Below are positions 6,084 to 12,387 of a stretch of 12,576 nucleotides of DNA, one piece after another (the first letter of the stretch is position 1; the number at the start of each line of letters is the position of its first letter). The DNA is from Burkholderiaceae bacterium (GTDB lineage Bacteria > Pseudomonadota > Gammaproteobacteria > Burkholderiales > Burkholderiaceae_C): assembly GCA_031276435.1 (NCBI GenBank), contig JAISNB010000210.1:1-12576 (forward strand), read 5' to 3'. Both the position numbers and the translations under genes were made by a program. Under the pieces are notes generated by a model. The model saw only the letters and a list, made by a program, of their open reading frames with translations, did no database searches and had not been told where the DNA came from.

Positions 6084-6187
6084 GATGCTTTTCGCAAGTC
6101 GCGCAAGCGCCCTGGCGGCGGCAGTCTGGCGCCAAACTGGTTTTTTGTCCATTGCCGGTTGTAGTCCCAAGCACAACCGTTTCTGCC

Positions 6188-6682
6188 TTGTCCTGCCCGC
6201 CTGCCGTTGACATTCTTGAAGCCTCCAGGCCAGAGCATGTGCGGGCCGTGCGTGAATTGTTCGAGGAATACGCGCGCAGCCTGAGCGTGGATTTGTGTTT
6301 CCAGGGCTTCCCCCAGGAATTGCTCAGTCTGCCCGGCCACTACGCCCCGCCGCGCGGCACCCTGTTGCTTGCCACCGTGGATGGCGTGGCCGCTGGTTGC
6401 TGCGCGCTGCGTCCCCTGGACGATGTGGATTACGCCAACGCTGCGGAGATGAAGCGCCTTTTCGTGCGCAAGCCGTTTCGCGGCTTTGGACTGGGCCGCC
6501 AATTGACCGAGGCCATTCTGGACGCCGCCCGCCAGTTGGGCTACGCCTGCGTGCTGCTGGACACCATCGACGAGATGGAGTCTGCCCGCGCCCTGTACGA
6601 AGACCTGGGTTTTGAAGAAGTGCCGCCGTACTACCACAACCCCCTGGCGGGCGCGCATTACCTGAAGGTTGATCTGGATTAG
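6188..6682 (+). CDS. GNAT family N-acetyltransferase (start uncertain)
   Basis: The frame gives a complete GNAT domain: an N-terminal helix VDILEASRPEHVRAVRELFE, a strand LLLATVDGVAAGCCALRPL, the strand-4/acetyl-CoA loop EMKRLFVRKPFRGFGLGRQL (the R-G-F-G-L-G loop binds the CoA pyrophosphate) and ESARALYEDLGFEEVPPYYH near the end. It would transfer an acetyl group from acetyl-CoA to an amine; the substrate cannot be read. There is no ATG in frame before the domain. I chose the TTG at 6188 because it is the last start-like codon before the first family strand; a TTG at 6152 is an alternative. Neither has a clear ribosome binding site, so the start is a guess and only the body and stop are firm. 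It follows the b561 gene by about 100 bases and may be read from the same message. Confidence 0.78.
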   Translation: MSCPPAVDILEASRPEHVRAVRELFEEYARSLSVDLCFQGFPQELLSLPGHYAPPRGTLLLATVDGVAAGCCALRPLDDVDYANAAEMKRLFVRKPFRGFGLGRQLTEAILDAARQLGYACVLLDTIDEMESARALYEDLGFEEVPPYYHNPLAGAHYLKVDLD

Positions 6683-6778
6683 AGGGCTTTGCCGGGCAGG
6701 GCTTGCCGCCTGGCCCGAAAAAGCAGGCCTCGCGCGGCGGTGCGCGCACTGCAAAAACCGCCGGTGGACAAACCCAAC

Positions 6779-6820
6779 AAAAAAACGACCCGCAAGAATG
6801 GTTTTGCGAGTCGTTTTTTT
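6779..6820. terminator. Bidirectional intrinsic terminator between the GNAT gene and rpsQ
   Basis: A run of seven A residues (6779-6785), a stem CGACCCGCAA / TTGCGAGTCG with one C-A mismatch and an 8-base loop, and a run of seven T residues (6814-6820). The symmetry makes it active on both strands. It ends the GNAT transcript on + and the S10 operon on -, about 60 bases past the rpsQ stop. Confidence 0.85.
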
Positions 6821-6881
6821 GCGCGCGGCCTGCCAGCGCCTGTGTTTGGGCAGCGCGCAAGCTGCCAGCCGGGGGGCCTTG

Positions 6882-7154
6882 TCAGACTTCGGCGGCTTTT
6901 TGCACCAGGCGGGTCGCCACCCAGTTCTTGGTTTTGGAAAGCGGGCGGCTTTCGGTGATTTCGATGGTATCGCCCAGCTTGTACTCGCCCTTTTCGTCAT
7001 GGGCATGGTATTTGCTGGAGCGCGCCACGATCTTGCCGTAGATCGGGTGCTTGACGCGGCGCTCGATCAGAACGGTTACGGTTTTGTTGCGCTTGTCGCT
7101 GACAACTTTGCCAACGAGCGTGCGCTTGAGCGATGTTTGGGCTTCTTCCGTCAT
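6882..7154 (-). CDS. rpsQ: 30S ribosomal protein S17
   Basis: A 90-residue small-subunit protein that binds 16S rRNA early in assembly. The core motifs RTLVGKVVSDKRNKTVTVLI and KHPIYGKIVARSSKYHAHDE are typical, and the OB-fold end GDTIEITESRPLSKTKNW is intact. The ATG at 7154 has AGGACC upstream and follows the rpmC stop by 13 bases. It is the last gene of the cluster here: the next feature is a terminator, not rplN. Confidence 0.97.
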   Translation of the reverse strand: MTEEAQTSLKRTLVGKVVSDKRNKTVTVLIERRVKHPIYGKIVARSSKYHAHDEKGEYKLGDTIEITESRPLSKTKNWVATRLVQKAAEV

Positions 7155-7167
7155 GGTCAGGTCCTAT

Positions 7168-7374
7168 TTACTTGGCAGCGGCGGCAGCAGATTGCTTTTC
7201 GGCCAGGATGGTCTTGGCGCGCGCGATGGCGCGGCGCGTCTGGCGCAACTGGTTGGTGTTGGAAAGCTGCTGGGTCGCTTTTTGCATGCGCAAATTGAAG
7301 TGCGCTTTTTGCAATTCTTTGACTTCGGTTTTCAGGCCTGCCTCGTCCTTTTGGCGCAGTTCGGATGTTTTCAT
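7168..7374 (-). CDS. rpmC: 50S ribosomal protein L29
   Basis: A 68-residue helical protein near the exit of the peptide tunnel. It shows the family pattern MKTSELRQKDEAGLKTEVKE and LRMQKATQQLSNTNQLRQTR. The C-terminal tail is Ala-rich (SAAAAAK). The ribosome binding site GGAG lies directly after the rplP stop codon, so translation is probably coupled. Confidence 0.97.
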   Translation of the reverse strand: MKTSELRQKDEAGLKTEVKELQKAHFNLRMQKATQQLSNTNQLRQTRRAIARAKTILAEKQSAAAAAK

Positions 7375-7387
7375 GTCTGTTTGCTCC

Positions 7388-7804
7388 TTACTGGCCGATC
7401 ATGCGCGAGACGAATGTGGTGCGCAGCGGCAGCTTGGCGGCAGCCAGCTGGAAGGCTTCGCGCGCCAACGCTTCGGGGACGCCCACAATTTCGTACAGCA
7501 CCTTGCCGGGCTGGATTTCGGCCACGTAGTACTCGGGGTTACCCTTGCCGTTGCCCATGCGGACTTCGGCAGGCTTGGTCGAGATGGGTTTGTCGGGAAA
7601 GACGCGGATCCAGATGCGCCCGCCGCGTTTGACGTGGCGTGAAATCGCGCGCCGGGCTGCTTCGATCTGACGCGCGGTCAGGCGACCGCGGTCGGTGGAT
7701 TTGAGGCCGTATTCGCCAAACGCCACGGTGTTGCCCCGTGTGGCGATGCCGGTGTTGCGCCCCTTTTGCTCTTTGCGGTATTTTCTGCGTGCGGGTTGCA
7801 GCAT
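7388..7804 (-). CDS. rplP: 50S ribosomal protein L16
   Basis: A 138-residue protein that helps shape the A site of the 50S subunit. It begins MLQPARRKYRKEQKGRNTGI and contains GRLTARQIEAARRAISRHVK and IWIRVFPDKPISTKPAEVRM. The arginine equivalent to E. coli Arg81, target of the oxygenase RoxA/YcfD, is present as Arg82 (one residue is inserted near position 25). The start lies 2 bases after the rpsC stop, and its AGGAG site lies within the end of rpsC. Confidence 0.97.
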   Translation of the reverse strand: MLQPARRKYRKEQKGRNTGIATRGNTVAFGEYGLKSTDRGRLTARQIEAARRAISRHVKRGGRIWIRVFPDKPISTKPAEVRMGNGKGNPEYYVAEIQPGKVLYEIVGVPEALAREAFQLAAAKLPLRTTFVSRMIGQ

Positions 7805-7806
7805 GT

Positions 7807-8718
7807 TTATTCTCCTTTCGCGCCTTCTGCGCCAGCAACGGCATCGGCCGTTTTGCGCACGCGGCGTGCGCCGCCGGATTTGTCGTCACCAGCGGCGGCG
7901 GTTTGGGCGGCGGCGGGTTTGTCGCTGCCATCGGCAGGCGCGCCAGAGACGCCCGCGGCGGCGCGGCGGCCACCACCCCGCGCGGGACGGTCGCCTGCCG
8001 CACCCCGGTTGCCATCACGGCGCGGGCGCGGGCCACGACGCTCTTCGCCTTCAGGGCGCGGGGTCGAATCGAGCGAGGGCGCATCGCTGCGGCCCAGGTT
8101 GTCGCCCTTGTAGACCCAGACCTTGACGCCGATGATGCCGTAGGTGGTTTTGGCTTCGGAAAACCCGTAGTCAATGTCGGCGCGCAGCGTGTGCAGTGGC
8201 ACGCGGCCTTCGCGGTACCACTCGGTGCGCGCGATTTCAATGCCGTTGAGGCGCCCCGCCGACATGATCTTGATGCCCTGGGCGCCCAGGCGCATGGCGT
8301 TTTGCATGGCGCGTTTCATGGCGCGGCGAAACAGGATGCGCTTTTCAAGCTGCTGGGTGATGTTGTCGGCAATAAGCTGTGCGTTGACCTCGGGCTTGCG
8401 CACTTCCTCGATGTTCACCACAACGGGAACGCCCAGTTTTTCGGCCAAGTCTTTCTTGAGCTTTTCGATGTCCTCGCCCTTGCGGCCAATCACCACGCCC
8501 GGACGGGCCGAGTAGATGGTGATGCGGGCGTTCTTGGCCGGACGCTCGATCAGCACGCGCGCAACCGCGGCGTTCTTGAGCCGCTCTTTCAGGTAGTCGC
8601 GTACCTTGATGTCTTCGGCCAGCATGCCAGCGAAGTCGCGGTTGCTGGCGTACCAGCGGCTCGACCAATCGCGCGTGACAGGCAGACGGAAGCCTGTAGG
8701 ATGGATTTTTTGTCCCAT
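7807..8718 (-). CDS. rpsC: 30S ribosomal protein S3 with a long C-terminal tail
   Basis: A 303-residue protein, compared with 233 in E. coli. Residues 1-207 are standard: MGQKIHPTGFRLPVTRDWSS at the start, the KH domain with IGRKGEDIEKL (GRKG at 78-81), and the C-domain with IKIMSAGRLNGIEIARTEWY ending at VKVWVYKGDN. S3 lines the mRNA entry tunnel and has helicase function with S4. From about residue 208 there is a ~95-residue tail rich in Arg, Gly, Ala, Pro and Asp (for example RRGPRPRRDGNRGAAGDRPA), surely disordered and RNA- or protein-binding by composition. Extended S3 proteins occur in related Burkholderiales. The ATG at 8718 has AGGAAA upstream and is 22 bases past the rplV stop. Confidence 0.97.
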   Translation of the reverse strand: MGQKIHPTGFRLPVTRDWSSRWYASNRDFAGMLAEDIKVRDYLKERLKNAAVARVLIERPAKNARITIYSARPGVVIGRKGEDIEKLKKDLAEKLGVPVVVNIEEVRKPEVNAQLIADNITQQLEKRILFRRAMKRAMQNAMRLGAQGIKIMSAGRLNGIEIARTEWYREGRVPLHTLRADIDYGFSEAKTTYGIIGVKVWVYKGDNLGRSDAPSLDSTPRPEGEERRGPRPRRDGNRGAAGDRPARGGGRRAAAGVSGAPADGSDKPAAAQTAAAGDDKSGGARRVRKTADAVAGAEGAKGE

Positions 8719-8740
8719 AGTGTTTCCTGGCGCTCCGTAA

Positions 8741-9070
8741 TCAGTCGCCCACCGTCAGATAGACGTGGCAGGTGGGCTTGGACAGACGCGCGCCGCGGCC
8801 CTTGGCGCGGGCAGCCGAACGCTTGAGCGTCGTGCCTTGCTCGATGTAGATGGTTTTCACGCGAAGCTCGTCGATGTCGGCACCATCGTTGTGCTCGGCA
8901 TTGGCGATGGCCGATTCGAGCACCTTGCGCACGATCAGCGCGGCCTTCTTCTGCGTGAAATTGAGTATGTTCAGCGCCTGATCCACTTTCTTGCCGCGAA
9001 TCAGGTCAGCCACCAGGCGTCCCTTGTCCGCCGAGAGACGGACGCCACGAAGGATTGCACGTGTTTCCAT
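8741..9070 (-). CDS. rplV: 50S ribosomal protein L22
   Basis: A 109-residue protein of normal length (METRAILRGVRLSADKGRLV at the start). The loop that reaches into the peptide exit tunnel is seen around 78-98 (EQGTTLKRSAARAKGRGARL); changes there give macrolide resistance in other bacteria, and no deletion or insertion is obvious here. The ribosome binding site AAGGAA precedes the ATG, 11 bases after the rpsS stop. Confidence 0.97.
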   Translation of the reverse strand: METRAILRGVRLSADKGRLVADLIRGKKVDQALNILNFTQKKAALIVRKVLESAIANAEHNDGADIDELRVKTIYIEQGTTLKRSAARAKGRGARLSKPTCHVYLTVGD

Positions 9071-9081
9071 GGCCTTTTTCC

Positions 9082-9357
9082 TTACTTCCTGGCTTTCTTG
9101 TCCGCCGCGTGGCCCTTGAAGGTGCGCGTGTGGGCAAATTCACCGAGCTTGTGACCAATCATCTGGTCGGTCACGTACACCGGCACGTGCTGCTTGCCGT
9201 TGTGCACGGCAATGGTCAGGCCGATGAATTCGGGCAGAACCATGGAGCGGCGCGACCAGGTCTTGATGGGTTTCTTGTCCTTGGTGGCCACCGCCTTGTC
9301 CACTTTGGCGAGCAAGTGGTGGTCAACAAACGGACCCTTTTTGAGTGAGCGAGTCAT
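9082..9357 (-). CDS. rpsS: 30S ribosomal protein S19
   Basis: A 91-residue protein of the 30S head that contacts S13 and the A-site finger. It has the start MTRSLKKGPFVDHHLLAKVD, the signature HNGKQHVPVYVTDQMIGHKL and the end GEFAHTRTFKGHAADKKARK. It lies between rplB and rplV with gaps of 10 and 11 bases and has AAGGA upstream of its ATG. Confidence 0.97.
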   Translation of the reverse strand: MTRSLKKGPFVDHHLLAKVDKAVATKDKKPIKTWSRRSMVLPEFIGLTIAVHNGKQHVPVYVTDQMIGHKLGEFAHTRTFKGHAADKKARK

Positions 9358-9367
9358 TTGTCAATCC

Positions 9368-10192
9368 TTACTTCTTGCGGCGCGAGACGATCATGCCTTG
9401 CGTGCGCTTGTTGTTGCGGGTGCGGTAGCCCTTGGTGAGGTTGCCCCACGGATCCACCGGCGCGCGGCCTTCGCCGGTGCGGCCTTCGCCGCCACCGTGC
9501 GGGTGGTCAACCGGGTTCATGGACACGCCGCGCACGGTCGGGCGAATGCCCTTCCAGCGGCGCGCGCCAGCCTTGCCGTATTGGCGCAGGCTGTGCTCTT
9601 CGTTGGCCACCTCGCCAATCGTGGCGCGGCATTCGATGTGGATCTTGCGCACTTCGCCCGAACGCATGCGCACCTGGGCGTAGGTGCCTTCACGCGCCAG
9701 CAGCGTTGCCGACGCGCCCGCCGAGCGCGCAATTTGCGCGCCGTAGCCGGGCTTGAGTTCGATGCAGTGAATGGTCGAACCGACAGGGATGTTGCGGATC
9801 GGCAAGGTGTTGCCAGCGCGAATGGGCGCTTCGGAGCCGCTCATGAGCTGGCTGCCCACTTCCACGCCGCGCGCGGCGATGACGTAGCGACGCTCGCCGT
9901 CGGCATAGCACACCAGCGCGATGTGGGCCGAGCGGTTGGGGTCGTACTCGATGCGCTCCACCTTGGCGGCAATGCCGTCCTTGTTGCGGCGGAAATCCAC
10001 CACGCGGTAGTGGTGGCGATGACCGCCGCCCTTGTGGCGCGTGGTGATGTGGCCGTTGTTGTTGCGGCCCGATTTCTGGAACTGCGGCTCCAGCAACGGC
10101 GCATAGCCTTCGCCCTTGTGCAGGTGATCGCGCGTGACCTTGACCACGCCACGGCGGCCGGGCGAGGTCGGTTTCATCTTGATGACAGCCAT
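9368..10192 (-). CDS. rplB: 50S ribosomal protein L2
   Basis: A 274-residue protein needed for subunit joining and near the peptidyl transferase centre. It begins MAVIKMKPTSPGRRGVVKVT and carries the signature VDHPHGGGEGRTGEGRAPVD; the conserved histidine (E. coli His229) is His230. It starts 3 bases after the rplW stop, with GGAGG inside the end of rplW, so the two genes are coupled. Confidence 0.97.
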   Translation of the reverse strand: MAVIKMKPTSPGRRGVVKVTRDHLHKGEGYAPLLEPQFQKSGRNNNGHITTRHKGGGHRHHYRVVDFRRNKDGIAAKVERIEYDPNRSAHIALVCYADGERRYVIAARGVEVGSQLMSGSEAPIRAGNTLPIRNIPVGSTIHCIELKPGYGAQIARSAGASATLLAREGTYAQVRMRSGEVRKIHIECRATIGEVANEEHSLRQYGKAGARRWKGIRPTVRGVSMNPVDHPHGGGEGRTGEGRAPVDPWGNLTKGYRTRNNKRTQGMIVSRRKK

Positions 10193-10195
10193 GAT

Positions 10196-10531
10196 TTACG
10201 CAACCTCCCCGGACAGGTTCAACTCCTGGCCATCCTTGAGCAGCACGTAGGCCTTGCGCACGTGATCGCGCCGCCCCACCGTGCGCCCGAAGCGCTTGGT
10301 TTTACCCTTGATATTGGTCACGGAAACGCCCTTGACCTGGACTTTGAACAGCAGTTCCACCGCGGCCTTGATTTCCGGCTTGGTCGCATCGCGCAGCACC
10401 TTGAAAGTGACGGCGTTGGCCTTTTCGGCAACCAGTGTGGCCTTTTCAGAAACGATGGGAGCAATCAGCACTTGCATCAGACGACCTTCGTCGAACTGGC
10501 GCTGCGCGGGAGCAGGATTGGTGCGGCTCAT
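10196..10531 (-). CDS. rplW: 50S ribosomal protein L23
   Basis: A 111-residue protein at the tunnel exit that docks signal recognition particle and trigger factor. The core runs from MQVLIAPIVSEKATLVAEKA to GRRDHVRKAYVLLKDGQELN. The start is taken as the ATG at 10531, giving an 18-residue N-terminal extension (MSRTNPAPAQRQFDEGRL) before the E. coli-like start. An extension ending in FDEGRL is familiar in betaproteobacteria. The ATG overlaps the rplD stop (ATGA), a strong coupling signal that supports this start over the internal Met19. Confidence 0.95.
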   Translation of the reverse strand: MSRTNPAPAQRQFDEGRLMQVLIAPIVSEKATLVAEKANAVTFKVLRDATKPEIKAAVELLFKVQVKGVSVTNIKGKTKRFGRTVGRRDHVRKAYVLLKDGQELNLSGEVA

Positions 10532-11148
10532 GCGAACATCTCCTTGAGCTGGTCGATGGCGCCCTTGGTCACCAACACCTTCTTGTAGAAAATCAGCGAT
10601 AGAGGATCGGCATAGCGCGGCTCGACCACGAGCACATTGCCCAGGTTGCGCGAGGCCAGATACAGGTTTTCGTCCACTTCGTCGGCAATCACCAGAACCG
10701 AATCCAGCTTCATGGCCTTGAATTTGGCGGCCAGTTGCTTGGTTTTTGGGGAGTCGACCTTGATGGATTCGAGCACGGCCAAGCGGCCTTCGCGCGCCAG
10801 TTGCGACAGGATGGCCGCCATGCCCGCGCGGTACATCTTCCGGTTGACCTTCTGGCCGAAGTTTTCGTCCGGGCTGTTGGGAAAAATCCGCCCGCCGCCA
10901 CGCCACAGGGGCGAAGAGGTCATACCGGCGCGCGCGTTGCCCGTGCCTTTCTGGCGGAAAGGTTTCTTGGTACTGTGCCTGACGGCGCCACGGTCTTTCT
11001 GTGCCCGCGTGCCCTGCCGCGCGTTGGCCTTGTAGGCCACCACGATTTGATGCACCAGGGCTTCGTTGTATTCACGGCCAAACACGGTCTCGGGCGCGTC
11101 CACCTTGGAAGCGGCCTGGCCTTGCTCGTTCAAAAGTTCGAGTTGCAT
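10528..11148 (-). CDS. rplD: 50S ribosomal protein L4
   Basis: A 206-residue protein, normal for the family. The basic loop that enters the exit tunnel is residues ~45-98 (GTRAQKDRGAVRHSTKKPFR, then QKGTGNARAGMTSSPLWRGG). In E. coli L4 also represses the S10 operon by attenuation in the leader; whether it does so here is unknown, but the leader upstream of rplC is a place to look. It starts 5 bases after the rplC stop. Confidence 0.97.
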   Translation of the reverse strand: MQLELLNEQGQAASKVDAPETVFGREYNEALVHQIVVAYKANARQGTRAQKDRGAVRHSTKKPFRQKGTGNARAGMTSSPLWRGGGRIFPNSPDENFGQKVNRKMYRAGMAAILSQLAREGRLAVLESIKVDSPKTKQLAAKFKAMKLDSVLVIADEVDENLYLASRNLGNVLVVEPRYADPLSLIFYKKVLVTKGAIDQLKEMFA

Positions 11149-11153
11149 TTGAC

Positions 11154-11831
11154 TTAGCTCCCCTCTTTCGCGACGGGCCTGGCTTTCACGGCCGGCCGGA
11201 CGGTCACAAAACCGCCGCGCGCGCCGGGGACGGCGCCCTTGATCAACAGCAGTTGGCGCGCTTCGTCAATGCGAATCACATCCAGGTTCTGCATGGTCAC
11301 GGTTTCGTCGCCCAGATGGCCGGTCATTTTCTTGCCCGGAAACACACGGCCCGGATCCTGCGCCATGCCGATGGAGCCGGGTACCTTGTGCGAGCGGCTG
11401 TTGCCGTGCGAGGCGCGTTGCGAACTGAAGTTGTGGCGCTTGATGGTGCCCGCATAGCCCTTGCCGATGGAAGTGCCTTGCACGTCCACTTTCTGGCCGA
11501 CAGAAAACACATCGGTCACGGGCAGCGCGGCACCGGCGGCGTATTTGCCTGCCACGTCCTGATCGACACGGAATTCGCCAATGATTTCGCCAGCTTCGAC
11601 ACCCGCCTTGGCAAGGTGGCCAGCCATCGGCTTGGTCACGCGCGAAGCCCTGCGTGAACCGAACGTGACCTGCAAGGCCACGTAGCTGTCGTTTTCCTGG
11701 GTTTTTACCTGGGTCACGCGGTTGTTCGACACATCGATCACCGTGACGGGCACTGCATCGCCGTCATCGGTGAACAGACGCATCATGCCCACCTTGCGCC
11801 CAAGCAACCCCAATCGGTTGCTTTGACTCAT
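11154..11831 (-). CDS. rplC: 50S ribosomal protein L3
   Basis: A 225-residue assembly-initiating protein of the 50S subunit. It has the family start (LGLLGRKVGMMRLFTDDGDA) and the signature FSSQRASHGNSRSHKVPGSI followed by GMAQDPGRVFPGKKMTGHLG. The glutamine methylated by PrmB in E. coli (Gln150) aligns with Gln159. The ATG at 11831 has an excellent AGGAG site 7 bases upstream. It is the first gene after a 231-base gap holding a promoter, so it probably heads its own transcription unit. Confidence 0.97.
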   Translation of the reverse strand: MSQSNRLGLLGRKVGMMRLFTDDGDAVPVTVIDVSNNRVTQVKTQENDSYVALQVTFGSRRASRVTKPMAGHLAKAGVEAGEIIGEFRVDQDVAGKYAAGAALPVTDVFSVGQKVDVQGTSIGKGYAGTIKRHNFSSQRASHGNSRSHKVPGSIGMAQDPGRVFPGKKMTGHLGDETVTMQNLDVIRIDEARQLLLIKGAVPGARGGFVTVRPAVKARPVAKEGS

Positions 11832-11861
11832 TTGTTGCTCCTAAACTTTCGCCGCGCCGAG

Positions 11862-11924
11862 CTTCAATTGGCCGGTGCGTTGAAGATGCGAAAGCGAGTT
11901 AAAAACGCCGCTCCAACTGGAGCG
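11862..11924 (-). promoter_or_regulatory. Hairpin-rich leader of rplC
   Basis: Two inverted repeats lie between the candidate promoter and rplC. CGCTCCA/TGGAGCG (7-base arms, 11909-11924) starts within a few bases of the predicted +1 and is followed after three bases by five T residues. CTTCAA/TTGAAG (6-base arms, 12-base loop, 11862-11885) lies farther down, 31 bases before the start codon. They may form a regulatory leader, or the first may be an operator over the start site. No sequence match to the E. coli S10 leader is claimed. Confidence 0.35.
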
Positions 11925-11932
11925 AACCGTGA

Positions 11933-11961
11933 ATTCTAGCGTATCCAATGCAAACGCGCAA
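11933..11961 (-). promoter_or_regulatory. Sigma70-type promoter for rplC-rpsQ
   Basis: On the - strand TTGCGC (-35, 11961-11956) and TAGAAT (-10, 11938-11933) are separated by exactly 17 bases. The -10 matches 5 of 6 consensus positions and the -35 matches 4 of 6. The predicted start is near 11926, giving a leader of about 95 bases before the rplC ATG. The element sits just past the candidate terminator of tuf-rpsJ, which adds support. Confidence 0.6.
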
Positions 11962-11979
11962 GCCGTTCGCGGCTCTTTC

Positions 11980-12000
11980 AAAAAAACCCGGCTGCTGCCG
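11980..12000 (-). terminator. Candidate intrinsic terminator after rpsJ
   Basis: On the - strand CGGC-AGCA-GCCG (4-base arms) is followed by GG and seven T residues. The stem is short for a strong terminator, but the T-run is good and it lies 62-82 bases past the rpsJ stop. A further hairpin, CTCTGC/GCAGAG (12033-12048), lies closer to the stop without a T-run. Confidence 0.5.
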
Positions 12001-12062
12001 CGCAGGCGCGCCGCTAAAACGGCAAGCAAGGCCTCTGCGCAGGCAGAGCGGGCGGGGGACTA

Positions 12063-12377
12063 CTACTGTAGTTTGATCTCGACGTCAACGCCCGCGGGCA
12101 AATCAAGCTTCATCAGCGCGTCCACCGTTTTGTCGGTGGGGTCAACGATGTCCATCAAACGCTGGTGCGTGCGAATCTCGAACTGGTCGCGGCTTGTCTT
12201 GTTGACGTGGGGCGAGCGCAGGATGTCGAAACGCTTCATGCGCGTGGGCAGCGGCACGGGGCCTTTGACCACGGCGCCCGTGCGCTTGGCGGTGTCCACG
12301 ATTTCAGCAGCCGACTGATCGATCAGCTTGTAATCAAACGCCTTGAGGCGAATGCGGATTTTTTGCTTGGCAGCCAT
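12063..12377 (-). CDS. rpsJ: 30S ribosomal protein S10 (NusE)
   Basis: A 104-residue protein, standard length. Motifs: IRIRLKAFDYKLIDQSAAEI at the start, the loop GPVPLPTRMKRFDILRSPHV, and HQRLMDIVDPTDKTVDALMK. It sits in the 30S head and also serves as NusE, joining NusB in transcription antitermination. It starts 10 bases after the tuf stop, and its AAGGGG site overlaps that stop (TAAGGGG), so it is surely co-transcribed with tuf. It is separated from rplC by 231 bases, unlike the tight spacing in the rest of the cluster. Confidence 0.97.
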   Translation of the reverse strand: MAAKQKIRIRLKAFDYKLIDQSAAEIVDTAKRTGAVVKGPVPLPTRMKRFDILRSPHVNKTSRDQFEIRTHQRLMDIVDPTDKTVDALMKLDLPAGVDVEIKLQ

Positions 12378-12387
12378 CGCACGCCCC

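Noticed and set aside
4859..6187. The upstream part of the long + strand frame that leads into the GNAT gene
   Set aside because: It is antisense to cytochrome c' and then overlaps the b561 gene in another frame. Only the part after about 6188 shows family motifs, so a fusion protein is not credible.
6085..6210. A 41-codon frame starting with an ATG one base after the b561 stop
   Set aside because: No domain and no ribosome binding site; most likely a chance frame in the spacer, though kept in mind as a possible indel partner of the GNAT gene.
11841..12029. A 62-codon frame on the - strand between rpsJ and rplC
   Set aside because: It runs across the candidate terminator, promoter and leader hairpins, has no ribosome binding site and no resemblance to a known small ribosomal protein.
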